A stretch of 64,000 nucleotides of DNA from Bradyrhizobium sp. in8p8 (lineage in GTDB: Bacteria; Pseudomonadota; Alphaproteobacteria; Rhizobiales; Xanthobacteraceae): NCBI RefSeq assembly GCF_000426845.1, contig NZ_AUGD01000002.1:62001-126000 (forward strand), in the 5' to 3' direction. Below are positions 35,617-44,678 of this stretch, piece by piece. Made by a program: the position numbers and the translations under genes. Under the pieces are notes generated by a model. That model made no database searches. It was not told where the DNA came from and saw nothing but the letters and a program-made list of their open reading frames with translations. Each line of letters starts with the position of its first letter. Position 1 is the stretch's first letter.

Positions 35617-36414
35617 ATGACGCTGACGTTGACGATCCTGGGCTGCGGCTCCTCCGCCGGCGTTCCCCGCCCGGCGCTCGGCTGGGGCGCCTGCGATCCC
35701 AACAATCCCAAGAACCGCCGTCGTCGCTGTTCGCTGCTGGTCGAACGGATCTCCGAGCATGGCACGACACGCATCCTGATCGACACCTCGCCCGACCTGC
35801 GCGAGCAATTGCTCTCGACCAATGTCGACCACATCGACGCGGTGTTCCTGACGCACGAGCATGCCGATCAGACCCACGGCATGGACGATCTTCGCTCCGT
35901 CGTCATGCACATGCGCCGGCGTATCCCGACCTATTTCAACCAGTCGACGGCCAAAGACATCCTGTCCCGGTTTTCCTATTGCTTCATTTCGCCAGAGGGC
36001 AGCGATTATCCGCCGATCCTGACCCGGCACTCGATTGAAGCTGGCGAAAGCCAGACCATCCTGGGGAAGGGCGGGGCGGTGACGATGACCGCCTTCCTGG
36101 TGCAGCACGGCAACATTCCCGCGCTCGGCTACCGCATCGGCGATGCCGCCTACACGCCTGATCTCAACGACATCCCGCGCGAGAGCTGGGGTGCACTGGA
36201 AAATCTCGATCTCTGGATCGTCGATGGTCTGCGCTATACCAGCCATGTCAGCCATTTCAGCATCAACGACGCGCTGTCGTGGATCGAACGGTTCAAGCCA
36301 AAGCGCGCAGTCATCACCAACATGACGGCCGATGTCGATTACGAGGTCATCAGGCAGTCGCTGCCGGCCGGCGTGGTGCCAGCCTATGACGGGCTGCGGC
36401 TGGAGACGCATTGA
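35617..36414 (+). CDS. MBL-fold metallohydrolase, PhnP-like
   Basis: A 265-residue metallo-beta-lactamase-fold protein of the PhnP/phosphodiesterase-like group, with the N-terminal GCGSSAGVPRP motif. The metal motif reads THEHADQTHG. In the family this is usually HxHxDH, so the fourth ligand is Gln instead of His here, and the later His region reads TNMTADVDY. The metal site may therefore bind one metal or a different one. It is the last gene of the metG - tatD - MBL unit. The enzyme could act on cyclic phosphodiesters, but no phn genes are near and the substrate is unknown. Confidence 0.85.
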   Translation: MTLTLTILGCGSSAGVPRPALGWGACDPNNPKNRRRRCSLLVERISEHGTTRILIDTSPDLREQLLSTNVDHIDAVFLTHEHADQTHGMDDLRSVVMHMRRRIPTYFNQSTAKDILSRFSYCFISPEGSDYPPILTRHSIEAGESQTILGKGGAVTMTAFLVQHGNIPALGYRIGDAAYTPDLNDIPRESWGALENLDLWIVDGLRYTSHVSHFSINDALSWIERFKPKRAVITNMTADVDYEVIRQSLPAGVVPAYDGLRLETH

Positions 36415-36440
36415 ACCTGAGGTAGAAATTCCGGCACATG

Positions 36441-36457
36441 CCGGCACACTCCTTGCT
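36441..36457 (+). promoter_or_regulatory. Sigma-54-like promoter for the TRAP operon
   Basis: CCGGCACACTCCTTGCT matches the RpoN consensus TGGCAC-N5-TTGC in GGCAC, the N5 spacing and TTGCT; GG (36443-36444) and GC (36455-36456) are 10 bases apart. Its GG and GC elements lie about 100 bases before dctQ, and it begins 26 bases after the MBL stop. RpoN control of Dct-type dicarboxylate transport is well known. Confidence 0.55.
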
Positions 36458-36550
36458 TGCACAGGCCGCATCATGTTGATCTAACAGGCGTTGGGTGGGG
36501 CGATATTCAGACACGATCCGGCGTGGTCGATTGAATCGCTTCGTGTGAGG

Positions 36551-37144
36551 ATGGGGATTGCGTTGGCAGGAGACGATGTAGGAGCTCGAGGACCGGTGCG
36601 CCGCGCTCTGGACCTGCTTTATCTCGGCGCGGGCTACGCCGCGGGCGTCTTCCTGGTCGCAATCTTCGCAATCATGATGGCCATGTCCGTCGGGCGCCAG
36701 TTCGCGATCAACATTCCCGCCGGCGATGATTTCGCGTCTTGGTGCATGGCGGCGATGGCTTTCCTCGGTCTCGCGCACACATTCAAGCGCGGGGAGATGA
36801 TCCGGGTGGGACTCTTGCTGGAACGCCTGCACGGGCGGACCAAGCAGATCGCGGAGATCTTGGCGCTCGGGATTGCCACCGCCTTCATTCTCTATTTCAC
36901 GCGCTATGCCGTGCAGATGACTTACGACTCCTGGCGCTTCAACGATGTGGCCCAGGGCGTCATCGCACTTCCGCTCTGGATTCCGCAGCTCGGCTTTGCC
37001 GGCGGCCTCGCGATCCTGTCGATCGCGCTCATCGATGAATTGGTCAATGTCGCCGGCGGCAATCGCCCGAGCTACGAGAAGGGCTCGCCGGACGAGACGC
37101 CGGACGAATTCATCGAGCGCATCTCGCAGGGCGGCGGAGGTTGA
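36551..37144 (+). CDS. TRAP transporter small permease (DctQ-like)
   Basis: A 197-residue integral membrane protein with four hydrophobic helices (VFLVAIFAIMMAMS, the W-C-M-A-A-M-A-F-L block, a third near IAEILALGIATAFILYF and a fourth near FAGGLAILSIALI). The FKRGEMIRVGLL segment between helices 2 and 3 is typical of DctQ. The start is uncertain: ATG at 36551 or TTG at 36563, the latter with a GGATGGGG sequence before it. The large permease begins two bases after its stop, and the binding protein follows. Confidence 0.85.
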   Translation: MGIALAGDDVGARGPVRRALDLLYLGAGYAAGVFLVAIFAIMMAMSVGRQFAINIPAGDDFASWCMAAMAFLGLAHTFKRGEMIRVGLLLERLHGRTKQIAEILALGIATAFILYFTRYAVQMTYDSWRFNDVAQGVIALPLWIPQLGFAGGLAILSIALIDELVNVAGGNRPSYEKGSPDETPDEFIERISQGGGG

Positions 37145-37146
37145 CC

Positions 37147-38460
37147 ATGGCCAATCTCGGCATGATCGAGCTGGCGTTCGTCCTGCTCGGCGTAATGATT
37201 CTGCTGCTGGGAAGCGGCGTGTGGATCGCAGTCTCGCTCGGCCTCGTCGGCTTCGTAGCGATGGCGCTGACGACCAGCTTGCCGCTCGGCGCCGTGCTCG
37301 CCACCACAACTTGGAGCGCCAGCTCCTCGTGGACGCTGGCCGCGCTGCCGCTGTTCATCTGGATGGGCGAGATCCTCTTCCGCACCAAACTGTCGGAAGA
37401 AATGTTCCGGGGACTGTCGCCCTGGGTTCAGTGGCTGCCCGGGCGGCTCACGCATGTCAACGTGATCGGCTGCGGCATCTTCGCGGCAGTGTCGGGCTCG
37501 TCCGCCGCGACCTGCGCGACCATCGGCAAGATTGCGCTGCCCGAGCTCGACAAGCGCGGCTACGACAAGAGCCTCAGCCTCGGATCGCTCGCAGGCGCCG
37601 GCACGCTCGGCCTGCTGATTCCGCCCTCGATCCCGATGGTGGTTTACGCGGTCACCGCGAATGTTTCGGTGCTTCAGGTGTTCCTCGGCGGATTCCTGCC
37701 GGGCGTCCTCGTGATGGTGCTCTATTCCGGCTACATCATCATCTGGTCGCTGCTCAATCCCAACAAGGTCCCGCCGCGCGATCCGCCGATGCCGTTCCGA
37801 CAGAAATTGCGAGAGTCGGCCAAGCTCGCACCCTGCTTGCTCCTGATCCTGGCCGTCTTTCTTTCACTCGTGTTGGGCTTCGCCACGGCCACGGAATGCG
37901 CGGCATGGGGCGTCACGGGCGCGTTGCTGCTGGCATGGTGGAGCGGCACGCTCACGCGCAAGAATTTCCTCGAGAGCATCATGAGCGCGACGCGCCTCAC
38001 CTGCATGATCATGCTGATCCTGGCAGGCGCGGCCTACACCACGGCTGCGATGGCCTATACGGGCATTCCGGCCGCGCTCGCCACCTGGGTGCAGGGCCAG
38101 CAGCTCACGCCGAGCATGCTCGCACTGTATCTGAGCATCATGTACATCATCCTGGGCTGCCTGATCGACGGCATATCGATGATCGTTCTGACTGCCGTCA
38201 TCGTGCTGCCAATGGTCAGGCAGGCCGGGCTCGATCTGGTCTGGTTTGGCGTTTATCTCATCATTCACGTCGAGATGGCGCAAATCACACCGCCGGTTGG
38301 CTTCAATCTTTTCGTGCTCCAGAACATGAGCGGTCGTGATACGTTCACTGTAGCGCGGGCGACATTCCCGTTCTTCGTGCTATTGCTGGCTGCCGTATTC
38401 ATCATCACGGAGTATCCGCAGATCGTGATGTTCTTGCCCAAGCTTGCTTTCCCAGACTGA
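37147..38460 (+). CDS. TRAP transporter large permease (DctM-like)
   Basis: A 437-residue inner-membrane protein with about twelve hydrophobic helices and the DctM features: GGFLPGVLV near residue 180, GCLIDGISMIVLTAVIVLPM, and a LGLLIPPSIPMVVY segment. It is the transport channel that uses the ion gradient. It forms a TRAP system with the small subunit upstream (2-base gap) and the binding protein downstream (36-base gap). Confidence 0.93.
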   Translation: MANLGMIELAFVLLGVMILLLGSGVWIAVSLGLVGFVAMALTTSLPLGAVLATTTWSASSSWTLAALPLFIWMGEILFRTKLSEEMFRGLSPWVQWLPGRLTHVNVIGCGIFAAVSGSSAATCATIGKIALPELDKRGYDKSLSLGSLAGAGTLGLLIPPSIPMVVYAVTANVSVLQVFLGGFLPGVLVMVLYSGYIIIWSLLNPNKVPPRDPPMPFRQKLRESAKLAPCLLLILAVFLSLVLGFATATECAAWGVTGALLLAWWSGTLTRKNFLESIMSATRLTCMIMLILAGAAYTTAAMAYTGIPAALATWVQGQQLTPSMLALYLSIMYIILGCLIDGISMIVLTAVIVLPMVRQAGLDLVWFGVYLIIHVEMAQITPPVGFNLFVLQNMSGRDTFTVARATFPFFVLLLAAVFIITEYPQIVMFLPKLAFPD

Positions 38461-38496
38461 TATAGCCGTTTCCGATTGACTGTGAGGAGAAGCCTG

Positions 38497-39474
38497 ATGA
38501 TGTCTCGTTTAGTTCGCGCATCCTTGATCGCTGGCGCGATGCTGGCTGCAACCCCCGCTTTGGCTCAGACCAAATGGAATCTGCCGGCAGCGTATCCTGC
38601 CGACAATCCGCACTCCGAAAACCTGGTGGCCTTCGCCAAGGATGTCGAAGCCGCCACTTCCGGCAAGCTCCAGATCACGGTTCATCCCGGCGCCTCCCTG
38701 TTCAAAGCACCCGACATCAAGCGTGCGGTGGTAACCGGGCAGGCGCAGATGGGCGAAGTGCTGTTGTCGATCCACGAGAACGAGGACCCGCTGTTCGGCG
38801 TCGACGTCGTACCGTTTCTCGCGACCAGCTTCCCCGACGCGATGAAGCTGTATCAGGCGTCCAAGCCCGCGATCGCCAAGAAGCTCGACGCGCAGGGTCT
38901 CAAACTGCTGTTCGTCGTGCCATGGGCGCCCCAGGGCGTCTACGTCAACAAGCCGCTCGCGGCGATCGAAGACATGAAGGGCTTGAAGTGGCGTGCCTAC
39001 AATGTCGGGACTGCGCGTATCGGCGAATTGGTGGGCGCCCAGTCGGTCACGATCCAGGCGGCCGAGCTGCCGCAGGCGCTGGCGACCGGCGTCGTGAACT
39101 CCTTCATGTCCTCGGGGGGCACCGGCTACGACGTGAAGGCCTGGGAGTCGCTCAAGTATTTCTATGACGTGCAGGCCTGGATTCCCAAAGACTACACGTT
39201 CGTCAACAAGGCCGCATTCGAGGCACTCGACAAGGCGACCCAGGAGGCCATTCTCAAGGCCGCTGCGACCGCGGAAACCCGCGGCTGGAAGGCCTGGCAG
39301 GACAAGAGCACCTGGTACCTCGATCAACTCAAGGCGAAAGGCATGACCGTCGAGCCGCCGAGCCCGGCGCTCAAGTCCGGCTTCCAGAAGATTGGTGAGC
39401 AGCTCACGGCCGACTGGCTCAAGAAGGCCGGGGCCGACGGCCAGGCTATCGTCGACGCCTACAAGAAGATGTGA
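38497..39474 (+). CDS. TRAP transporter substrate-binding protein (DctP-like)
   Basis: A 325-residue periplasmic binding protein with a signal peptide (RLVRASLIAGAMLAAT to ALAQ). Conserved DctP features include KWNLPAAYPADNPH at the mature N-terminus, the GASLFKAPDI segment, and KGLKWRAYNVGTARIGELVGA where the arginine that grips a carboxylate sits (WRAY). The ligand is likely an organic acid. The start at 38497 has GAGGAG seven bases upstream. The order dctQ - dctM - dctP, with the binding protein last, is a less usual order. Confidence 0.92.
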   Translation: MMSRLVRASLIAGAMLAATPALAQTKWNLPAAYPADNPHSENLVAFAKDVEAATSGKLQITVHPGASLFKAPDIKRAVVTGQAQMGEVLLSIHENEDPLFGVDVVPFLATSFPDAMKLYQASKPAIAKKLDAQGLKLLFVVPWAPQGVYVNKPLAAIEDMKGLKWRAYNVGTARIGELVGAQSVTIQAAELPQALATGVVNSFMSSGGTGYDVKAWESLKYFYDVQAWIPKDYTFVNKAAFEALDKATQEAILKAAATAETRGWKAWQDKSTWYLDQLKAKGMTVEPPSPALKSGFQKIGEQLTADWLKKAGADGQAIVDAYKKM

Positions 39475-39538
39475 GACCGATGCAGCCTTCCGCTCTCCGC
39501 TTTCCGGCGCGGGGGCGGAAGGCCATCCGGCAGTTGAA

Positions 39539-41188
39539 TCAGCTCGAAATCGCCTGCGCCGAGCCAACCTCGTTGCGCAGCAGGAATTTCTGGATCTTGC
39601 CGGTCGAGGTCTTGGGGATCGACCCGAACACGACGGCCTTCGGGGTCTTGAAGCCCGACATGTGGCTGCGACAGAACGCAATGATGTCAGCCTCGGTCGC
39701 GTGTGCACCGTCCTTCAATTCGACGAAGGCGCAGGGCACTTCGCCCCATTTCGGATCGGGCTTTGCGACCACGGCTGCAAACAAGACGGCCGGGTGCTTG
39801 TAGAGGATGTCCTCGACCTCGACGGAGGAGATGTTCTCGCCGCCGGAAATGATGATGTCCTTGGAACGGTCCTTGATGATCACGTAGCCGTGCTCGTCGA
39901 GCACGCCGAGGTCGCCGGTGTGAAACCAGCCGCCTTCGAAGGCTTCCTTGGTCGCTTTCTCGTTCTTGAGATAGCCCTTCATAACGATGTTCCCGCGGAA
40001 CATGACCTCGCCGATGGTCTCGCCATCGCGCGGGACTTCCTGCATGGTCTGCGGATTGATCACGGTGACGCTTTCCTGGAGCGGGTAGGGCACGCCCTGC
40101 CGGCGCTTCATGCGGGCGCGTTCGGCAGGCGCAAGCTCGTCCCAGCCGGGCTGCTCGGCGCAGACGGAGGCGGGACCGTAAACCTCGGTCAGACCGTAGA
40201 CATGCGTCAGCTTGATGCCGATGCTTTCGGCGCCTTCGAGCACGGCGACCGGTGGCGCTGCGCCTGCGATCAGGCCCACCAGGCGGCGGACAGCATTTCC
40301 TTTCGGCGCATCGGGCGCGTTGATCAGCGTGTTGTAGACAATCGGCGCGCCGCACATGTGGGTGACGCCGTGCTGCTTGATCAGCTCGAAGATCTTGGTC
40401 GGCTCGACCTTGCGCAGGCAGACATTGACGCCGGCGGCGGCCGCGATCGTCCAGGGAAAGCACCAGCCGTTGCAATGGAACATCGGCAGCGTCCAGAGAT
40501 AGACCGGATGCTGACCGAGATTGCCGGCAAGGATGTTGCTGACGGCGTTGAGATAGGCGCCGCGATGGTGGGTGACGACGCCCTTGGGATTGCCCGTCGT
40601 GCCCGAGGTGTAACCGAGCGCGATGGCGTCCCATTCGTCCCGCGGCGGGATCGCTGTGAAGTTCGGATCCCCTTGCACGACCGCCGCCTCATATTCGATC
40701 TCGCCAATGCGCTTGCCGCCTTTGAACGCGGCGTCGTCGACGTCGACCACCAGCGGTTTCGGACCGCTCATCTGAGCCAGTGCGTCGCTGATGACGCCCG
40801 AAAACTCGGGATCGACCAGAATGATCTTGGCGCCGCCATGGTCGAGCTGAAACGCGATCGAGGGTGCATCGAGGCGTATGTTCAATGCGTTGAGCACGGC
40901 GCCCGTCATGGGAACGGCGAAGTGCGCCTCGTTCATCGCCGGGATGTTCGGCAGCATGGCCGCGACTGTGTCGCCAACGCCGATGCCCTTGCTCGAGAGC
41001 CAGGACGCGAAACGCTTGCAGCGATCGGCGGTCTGCGCCCAGGTGAAGCTGCGTCCCTCGTAGACCGTGCTGACATGATCGGGATAGACGGCGGCACTGC
41101 GCGCGAGAAAGCTCAGCGGGCTTAACGGCACGTAGTTGGCCGGAGTCTTGTCGAGCCCGACATTGTACGGGTTCTGCCGCTCACTCAT
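39539..41188 (-). CDS. Acyl-CoA synthetase (AMP-forming)
   Basis: A 549-residue acyl-adenylate-forming enzyme. Motifs are YTSGTTGNPKGVV (A3/P-loop), VYGLTEVYG (A5), GWFHTGDLG (A7), KDRSKDIIISGGENIS (A8) and the PKTSTGKIQK (A10) lysine. In this class of medium/short-chain ligases the reaction activates carboxylic acids to CoA esters. It sits between a TRAP system on each side, so it probably activates an acid that one of them imports. It lies 22 bases after the fused TRAP permease on the same strand. Confidence 0.92.
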   Translation of the reverse strand: MSERQNPYNVGLDKTPANYVPLSPLSFLARSAAVYPDHVSTVYEGRSFTWAQTADRCKRFASWLSSKGIGVGDTVAAMLPNIPAMNEAHFAVPMTGAVLNALNIRLDAPSIAFQLDHGGAKIILVDPEFSGVISDALAQMSGPKPLVVDVDDAAFKGGKRIGEIEYEAAVVQGDPNFTAIPPRDEWDAIALGYTSGTTGNPKGVVTHHRGAYLNAVSNILAGNLGQHPVYLWTLPMFHCNGWCFPWTIAAAAGVNVCLRKVEPTKIFELIKQHGVTHMCGAPIVYNTLINAPDAPKGNAVRRLVGLIAGAAPPVAVLEGAESIGIKLTHVYGLTEVYGPASVCAEQPGWDELAPAERARMKRRQGVPYPLQESVTVINPQTMQEVPRDGETIGEVMFRGNIVMKGYLKNEKATKEAFEGGWFHTGDLGVLDEHGYVIIKDRSKDIIISGGENISSVEVEDILYKHPAVLFAAVVAKPDPKWGEVPCAFVELKDGAHATEADIIAFCRSHMSGFKTPKAVVFGSIPKTSTGKIQKFLLRNEVGSAQAISS

Positions 41189-41209
41189 CGACTCACTCCT
41201 TAAATGGCG

Positions 41210-43099
41210 TCAAAGGAATCCAATCGAGATCCAGGGGAAGATCGCGACGATGATCAATCCCACCAGCAGCGCCAGCAGGTAGCCCCAGATCGGCCGGATA
41301 CCTTCGGCCGGATCGACGCGTCCGATGGCGCAGGCGGCATAATAGCCGACGCCGAAGGGCGGGGCGAATAGTCCGATACCCATGGCCAGAATAATGATCA
41401 TCGCATAGTGCACCTCGTGCACGCCGACGGCGCGGGCGATCGGAAACAGCAGCGGCCCGAACAGCACGATGGCCGGAATGCCCTCAAGCACGCTGCCGAG
41501 AATGGTGAAAGCCAGGATCGAGACGGCGATGAAGGTCGCGGCGCCTCCGGGCAATCCCGTCATGGCGGATGCCAGCGAGCGCGAGAAGCCGGATTGGGTC
41601 AGACCCCAGGCCATGCCCGTCGCTGTGCCGATGATCAGGAGGATTGCGCCGGAGAGCGATGCGGTCTCCACCAGCATCGGAAATATCCGCCGCCAGTCGA
41701 AGCGGCGGTAGACGAGGAGGCCAACGAGGGCGCCATACACGATGCCGATGGTGGAGACTTCGGTTGCGGTCGCGATACCCTCGACCACGGCGTAGCGGAT
41801 CACGAAGGGCAGCGCGAGCGCGGGCAGGGCGACGATGAAGGTCCTGCCGATCTCGGATGCCGTGGCGCGGCGGACATGGCTCATGTCCTCGTGGCGATAG
41901 CGCCACCAAACCAGCATGCACAGCGTGATCGCAAGCACGACACCGGGCAACAGGCCGCCGGTGAAGAGGGCGGCGATGGAGACGCCCGTCACGGAGCCGA
42001 TCGTGATCAGCACCAGACTCGGCGGAATGGTCTCGGTTTGGGCGCCCGTGGCCGCAAGAAGCGCGACGAGATCGCCCGGCTTGGCGCCACGCTCTTTCAT
42101 CTCCGGGAACAGGACGGGCGCCACCGCCGCCATGTCGGCGGCCTTGGCGCCTGATATGCCGGAGACCAGGTACATCGCGCCGACCAGCACATAATGCAGG
42201 CCGCCCCTGATATGGCCGAGCAGGCTTGCCAGGAACGCTACCATGGCCCTGGCCATGCCGGTCATCTCGATCAGAACGCCCAGGAAGACGAACAGCGGCA
42301 CCGAAAGCAGGATCAGGTGACTCATGCCTTCGTCCATTCGCCCGACCAGCACCATGACGGGCGTGCGCGTGGTCAGCGCCAGATAACCGAAGATCGCGAG
42401 GCCAAAGCCGAATGCAATGGGAACGCCGGCAAAGACGCAGAAGCCGGCGACGGCGACGAAGAAGATGACGAGGTTGAGATTGCCGAGCGGCCGCAGGAGC
42501 GGCTCCGAAAGCCAGAACAGGCCGATCACGGCGGCGACGGTGACGAGCGATGCAGCGACCATCCGGTAATCGGCGGAACGCAGCAGGCGCAACAAGGCGA
42601 AGGCCGCCATCAGGCCGATGCCGACCGGCAGCGCCGCAGCTCGCCACATGTTGGAGATCTGCAGCGCCGGCGTCGTAATGTAGCTCTCCTCATAGGCATA
42701 GTCGCAGGCCGGCCAGACGATCAGCAATAGAAACGCCAGCGCCGCCGAGGTCGCGACCAGATCGAGATACGCCCGCATCGCCGGCCTGGCGCTGGCGACG
42801 ATCGCCGTCATGCGCATGTGCTCGGAGCGACGGAATGCGACCGCCGCGCCGAGCATCGCGAGCCACAGGAAGAGAATCGAAGCGAGCTCGTCGGACCAGA
42901 TCAGCGGCCGCTGAAAGCCGTAGCGCGCGACCACGCCGGCAAACAGGATCACGATCTCGGCGACGACCAGGATCGCCGCCGGGATTTCGACGACGAGACC
43001 GAGCATGCGCTCGGCCGAAGCCAGCAACGAAGGTCGGCGAGGGGATTGAGACGCCGCCTCACCCGCCAGTTCGGTCATTTCGATCCCGACATGAGCCAT
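41210..43099 (-). CDS. TRAP transporter fused permease (DctQ-DctM fusion)
   Basis: A 629-residue membrane protein that joins both TRAP permease parts. Residues about 30-190 look like the small DctQ subunit (four helices, FRRSEHMRM segment), and about 205-629 like DctM, with GGLLPGVVLAITL, EGIPAIVLFGPLLFP and a closing APPFGVGYY motif. Fusions of this kind are a recognised TRAP subfamily. It precedes the acyl-CoA synthetase and follows the binding protein by 15 bases on the same strand. Confidence 0.92.
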   Translation of the reverse strand: MAHVGIEMTELAGEAASQSPRRPSLLASAERMLGLVVEIPAAILVVAEIVILFAGVVARYGFQRPLIWSDELASILFLWLAMLGAAVAFRRSEHMRMTAIVASARPAMRAYLDLVATSAALAFLLLIVWPACDYAYEESYITTPALQISNMWRAAALPVGIGLMAAFALLRLLRSADYRMVAASLVTVAAVIGLFWLSEPLLRPLGNLNLVIFFVAVAGFCVFAGVPIAFGFGLAIFGYLALTTRTPVMVLVGRMDEGMSHLILLSVPLFVFLGVLIEMTGMARAMVAFLASLLGHIRGGLHYVLVGAMYLVSGISGAKAADMAAVAPVLFPEMKERGAKPGDLVALLAATGAQTETIPPSLVLITIGSVTGVSIAALFTGGLLPGVVLAITLCMLVWWRYRHEDMSHVRRATASEIGRTFIVALPALALPFVIRYAVVEGIATATEVSTIGIVYGALVGLLVYRRFDWRRIFPMLVETASLSGAILLIIGTATGMAWGLTQSGFSRSLASAMTGLPGGAATFIAVSILAFTILGSVLEGIPAIVLFGPLLFPIARAVGVHEVHYAMIIILAMGIGLFAPPFGVGYYAACAIGRVDPAEGIRPIWGYLLALLVGLIIVAIFPWISIGFL

Positions 43100-43114
43100 G
43101 ACGGCCGCAACGCG

Positions 43115-44134
43115 TTACGACAGCTTGCCGACGGCCTTTTCCAGGAGGCCCCAGGCCTGGTCGCCATACTTCCCCTTCCACTCGGCATAGAAGCCGGCGG
43201 TGCGCAACTTGTCCCGGAATGGCGCGACGGCGGGCTGGTTGAAGGTCAGGCCCTTGCCCGCGAGCTCCTGCTGGAGGCTGGCGTTGAGCTTGGCGGTGTC
43301 CTCACGCTCCTTGACGGCAGCGGCATTGATGTTCTTGGCGACGACTGTGCGCACATCCTGCGGCAGCCTTTCCCAGGCCCTGCGGTTGGCCAGGAACCAG
43401 AAGCCGTCCCACATGTGGTTGGTCAGCGAGCAGTACTTCTGCACCTCGTAGAGCTTTGCGGTCGAGATGATCGCCAGCGGGTTCTCCTGGCCCTCGACGA
43501 TCTTGGTCTGGAGCGCGGAATAGACCTCGCTGAAATTGATCGAGGCGGGCGCCGCGTCGAACGCCTTGAACATCGAGGTCCACAGCGGCGACACCGGGAC
43601 GCGGATCTTGAAACCCTTGAGGTCATCAGGGCCGGTGATCGGCTTGGTCGAGGACGTGGTCTGGCGGAAGCCGTTGTCCCAGATCTTGTCCATGACCTCG
43701 AGGCCGGCCTTCTTGATCTCGCCGCGCACGTGGGCACCAAGATCGCCGTCCATGGCCTTCCAGACCGTGTCGTAGTCCGGGAACGCGAAGCCGATGCCGT
43801 TGATCGACGCGGCCGGAACCAGGGTCGACAGGATCAGGCCGGACAGCGTGAAGAACTCGACGCCGCCGGAGCGGATCTGGCTCAGCATGTCGGTGTCGGA
43901 ACCAAGCTGGTTGTTCGGGAAGATCTGGAGGTCGAACTTGCCGTTGGTCTCGCTCTTGATCGCTGCCGCCATTTCCCTGGCGCGGACGTTGAGCGGATGT
44001 GTGTCAGGCAGGTTGTTGGCGTATTTGTAGGTGAACTCGGCGCTCTGCGCGCGGGCCACATGCGGTGCACCGATGCCGCCCAGGACCGCGGTCGCGGCGG
44101 AGGCCTTGAGAAGCGTGCGTCGGGAAAAGCTCAT
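43115..44134 (-). CDS. TRAP transporter substrate-binding protein (DctP-like)
   Basis: A 339-residue binding protein with a twin-arginine signal (SRRTLLKAS, cleavage near VARAQ). Typical blocks are TYKYANNLPDTHPLNVRAREMA, a LKGFKIRVPVSPLW ligand-contact block and NFSEVYSALQTKIVEGQENPL. The latter blocks are strongly conserved in sugar-acid and dicarboxylate TRAP binders. It is the first gene of its operon: binding protein - fused permease - acyl-CoA synthetase. Its leader has five CAA triplets (read on the minus strand, 44158-44172), followed by an AAGGAAG ribosome-binding site before the ATG. Confidence 0.92.
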   Translation of the reverse strand: MSFSRRTLLKASAATAVLGGIGAPHVARAQSAEFTYKYANNLPDTHPLNVRAREMAAAIKSETNGKFDLQIFPNNQLGSDTDMLSQIRSGGVEFFTLSGLILSTLVPAASINGIGFAFPDYDTVWKAMDGDLGAHVRGEIKKAGLEVMDKIWDNGFRQTTSSTKPITGPDDLKGFKIRVPVSPLWTSMFKAFDAAPASINFSEVYSALQTKIVEGQENPLAIISTAKLYEVQKYCSLTNHMWDGFWFLANRRAWERLPQDVRTVVAKNINAAAVKEREDTAKLNASLQQELAGKGLTFNQPAVAPFRDKLRTAGFYAEWKGKYGDQAWGLLEKAVGKLS

Positions 44135-44302
44135 GGGTCTGCTTCCTTGGGAAGTGTGTTGTTGTTGTTGTTGTGAGATGCAAACCTATACGGACGGTCA
44201 GCCTGAAGGTCATCAGCGATCTCGCGGGCCCCGCTTATTGCAGCCGGACGAAGTCACGGCAACATCGGCTTTCGGCGCACCGGTCCAATCTCCAAACCTG
44301 AA

Positions 44303-44324
44303 AAACAACCCCATGCACAGTAGC
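44303..44324 (-). repeat. Short dispersed repeat, copy B
   Basis: An exact, inverted copy of the 22-bp sequence at 26163-26184. It lies in the promoter region of the TRAP operon, between that gene and the accessory insert. Confidence 0.6.
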
Positions 44325-44403
44325 TGTCAAGGATCTGACGCGATCGTCGATGCGTGGAGGCGAAACGGTGCCGAGCGAAGGTAGCGCGGCAACATTTCGA
44401 TCT

Positions 44404-44564
44404 AAGTGTTGTCGTTTCGCGTTCGATCTGAGTCTCGGGTCGAGAAAAACCAATAGTTTCAGCCCACAGATGTTGGCTCCTTCAGAGTCTATTCAGGTTC
44501 CATCAGAGTCATTTGGTCGGAATTCGGGTTCCATCGGAGTCATTTTGACCCCAGCGGGTTCAAG
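44404..44564 (+). repeat. Dispersed 161-bp repeat, copy 1
   Basis: By eye this aligns with 62513-62672 at about 85-90% identity over its whole length, in the same orientation. The first 35 bases are identical. Inside it, three direct units end in AGAGTC or GGAGTC (TCCTTCAGAGTC, GTTCCATCAGAGTC and GTTCCATCGGAGTC). Multiple internal repeats are a feature of the ends of IS21- and Tn7-like elements; no transposase is present. It precedes the Fic gene region. Confidence 0.8.
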
Positions 44565-44678
44565 GGGTGGCCGGGAGTTGAGGGCAGGGACCTCAAAGAG
44601 CGGATCTCACCTGTTCAGGCATCTCAGGACCAGGAAAGACGTCCCGGAAGGAGGGTGAGGCGGAGCGGCTCGCGCGTC

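Noticed and set aside
39392..41125. Plus-strand frame of 577 codons opposite the acyl-CoA synthetase
   Set aside because: Antisense shadow; the minus-strand gene has every adenylate-forming motif.
42818..44176. Plus-strand frame of 452 codons opposite the TRAP binding protein and permease
   Set aside because: Antisense shadow of the TRAP genes.
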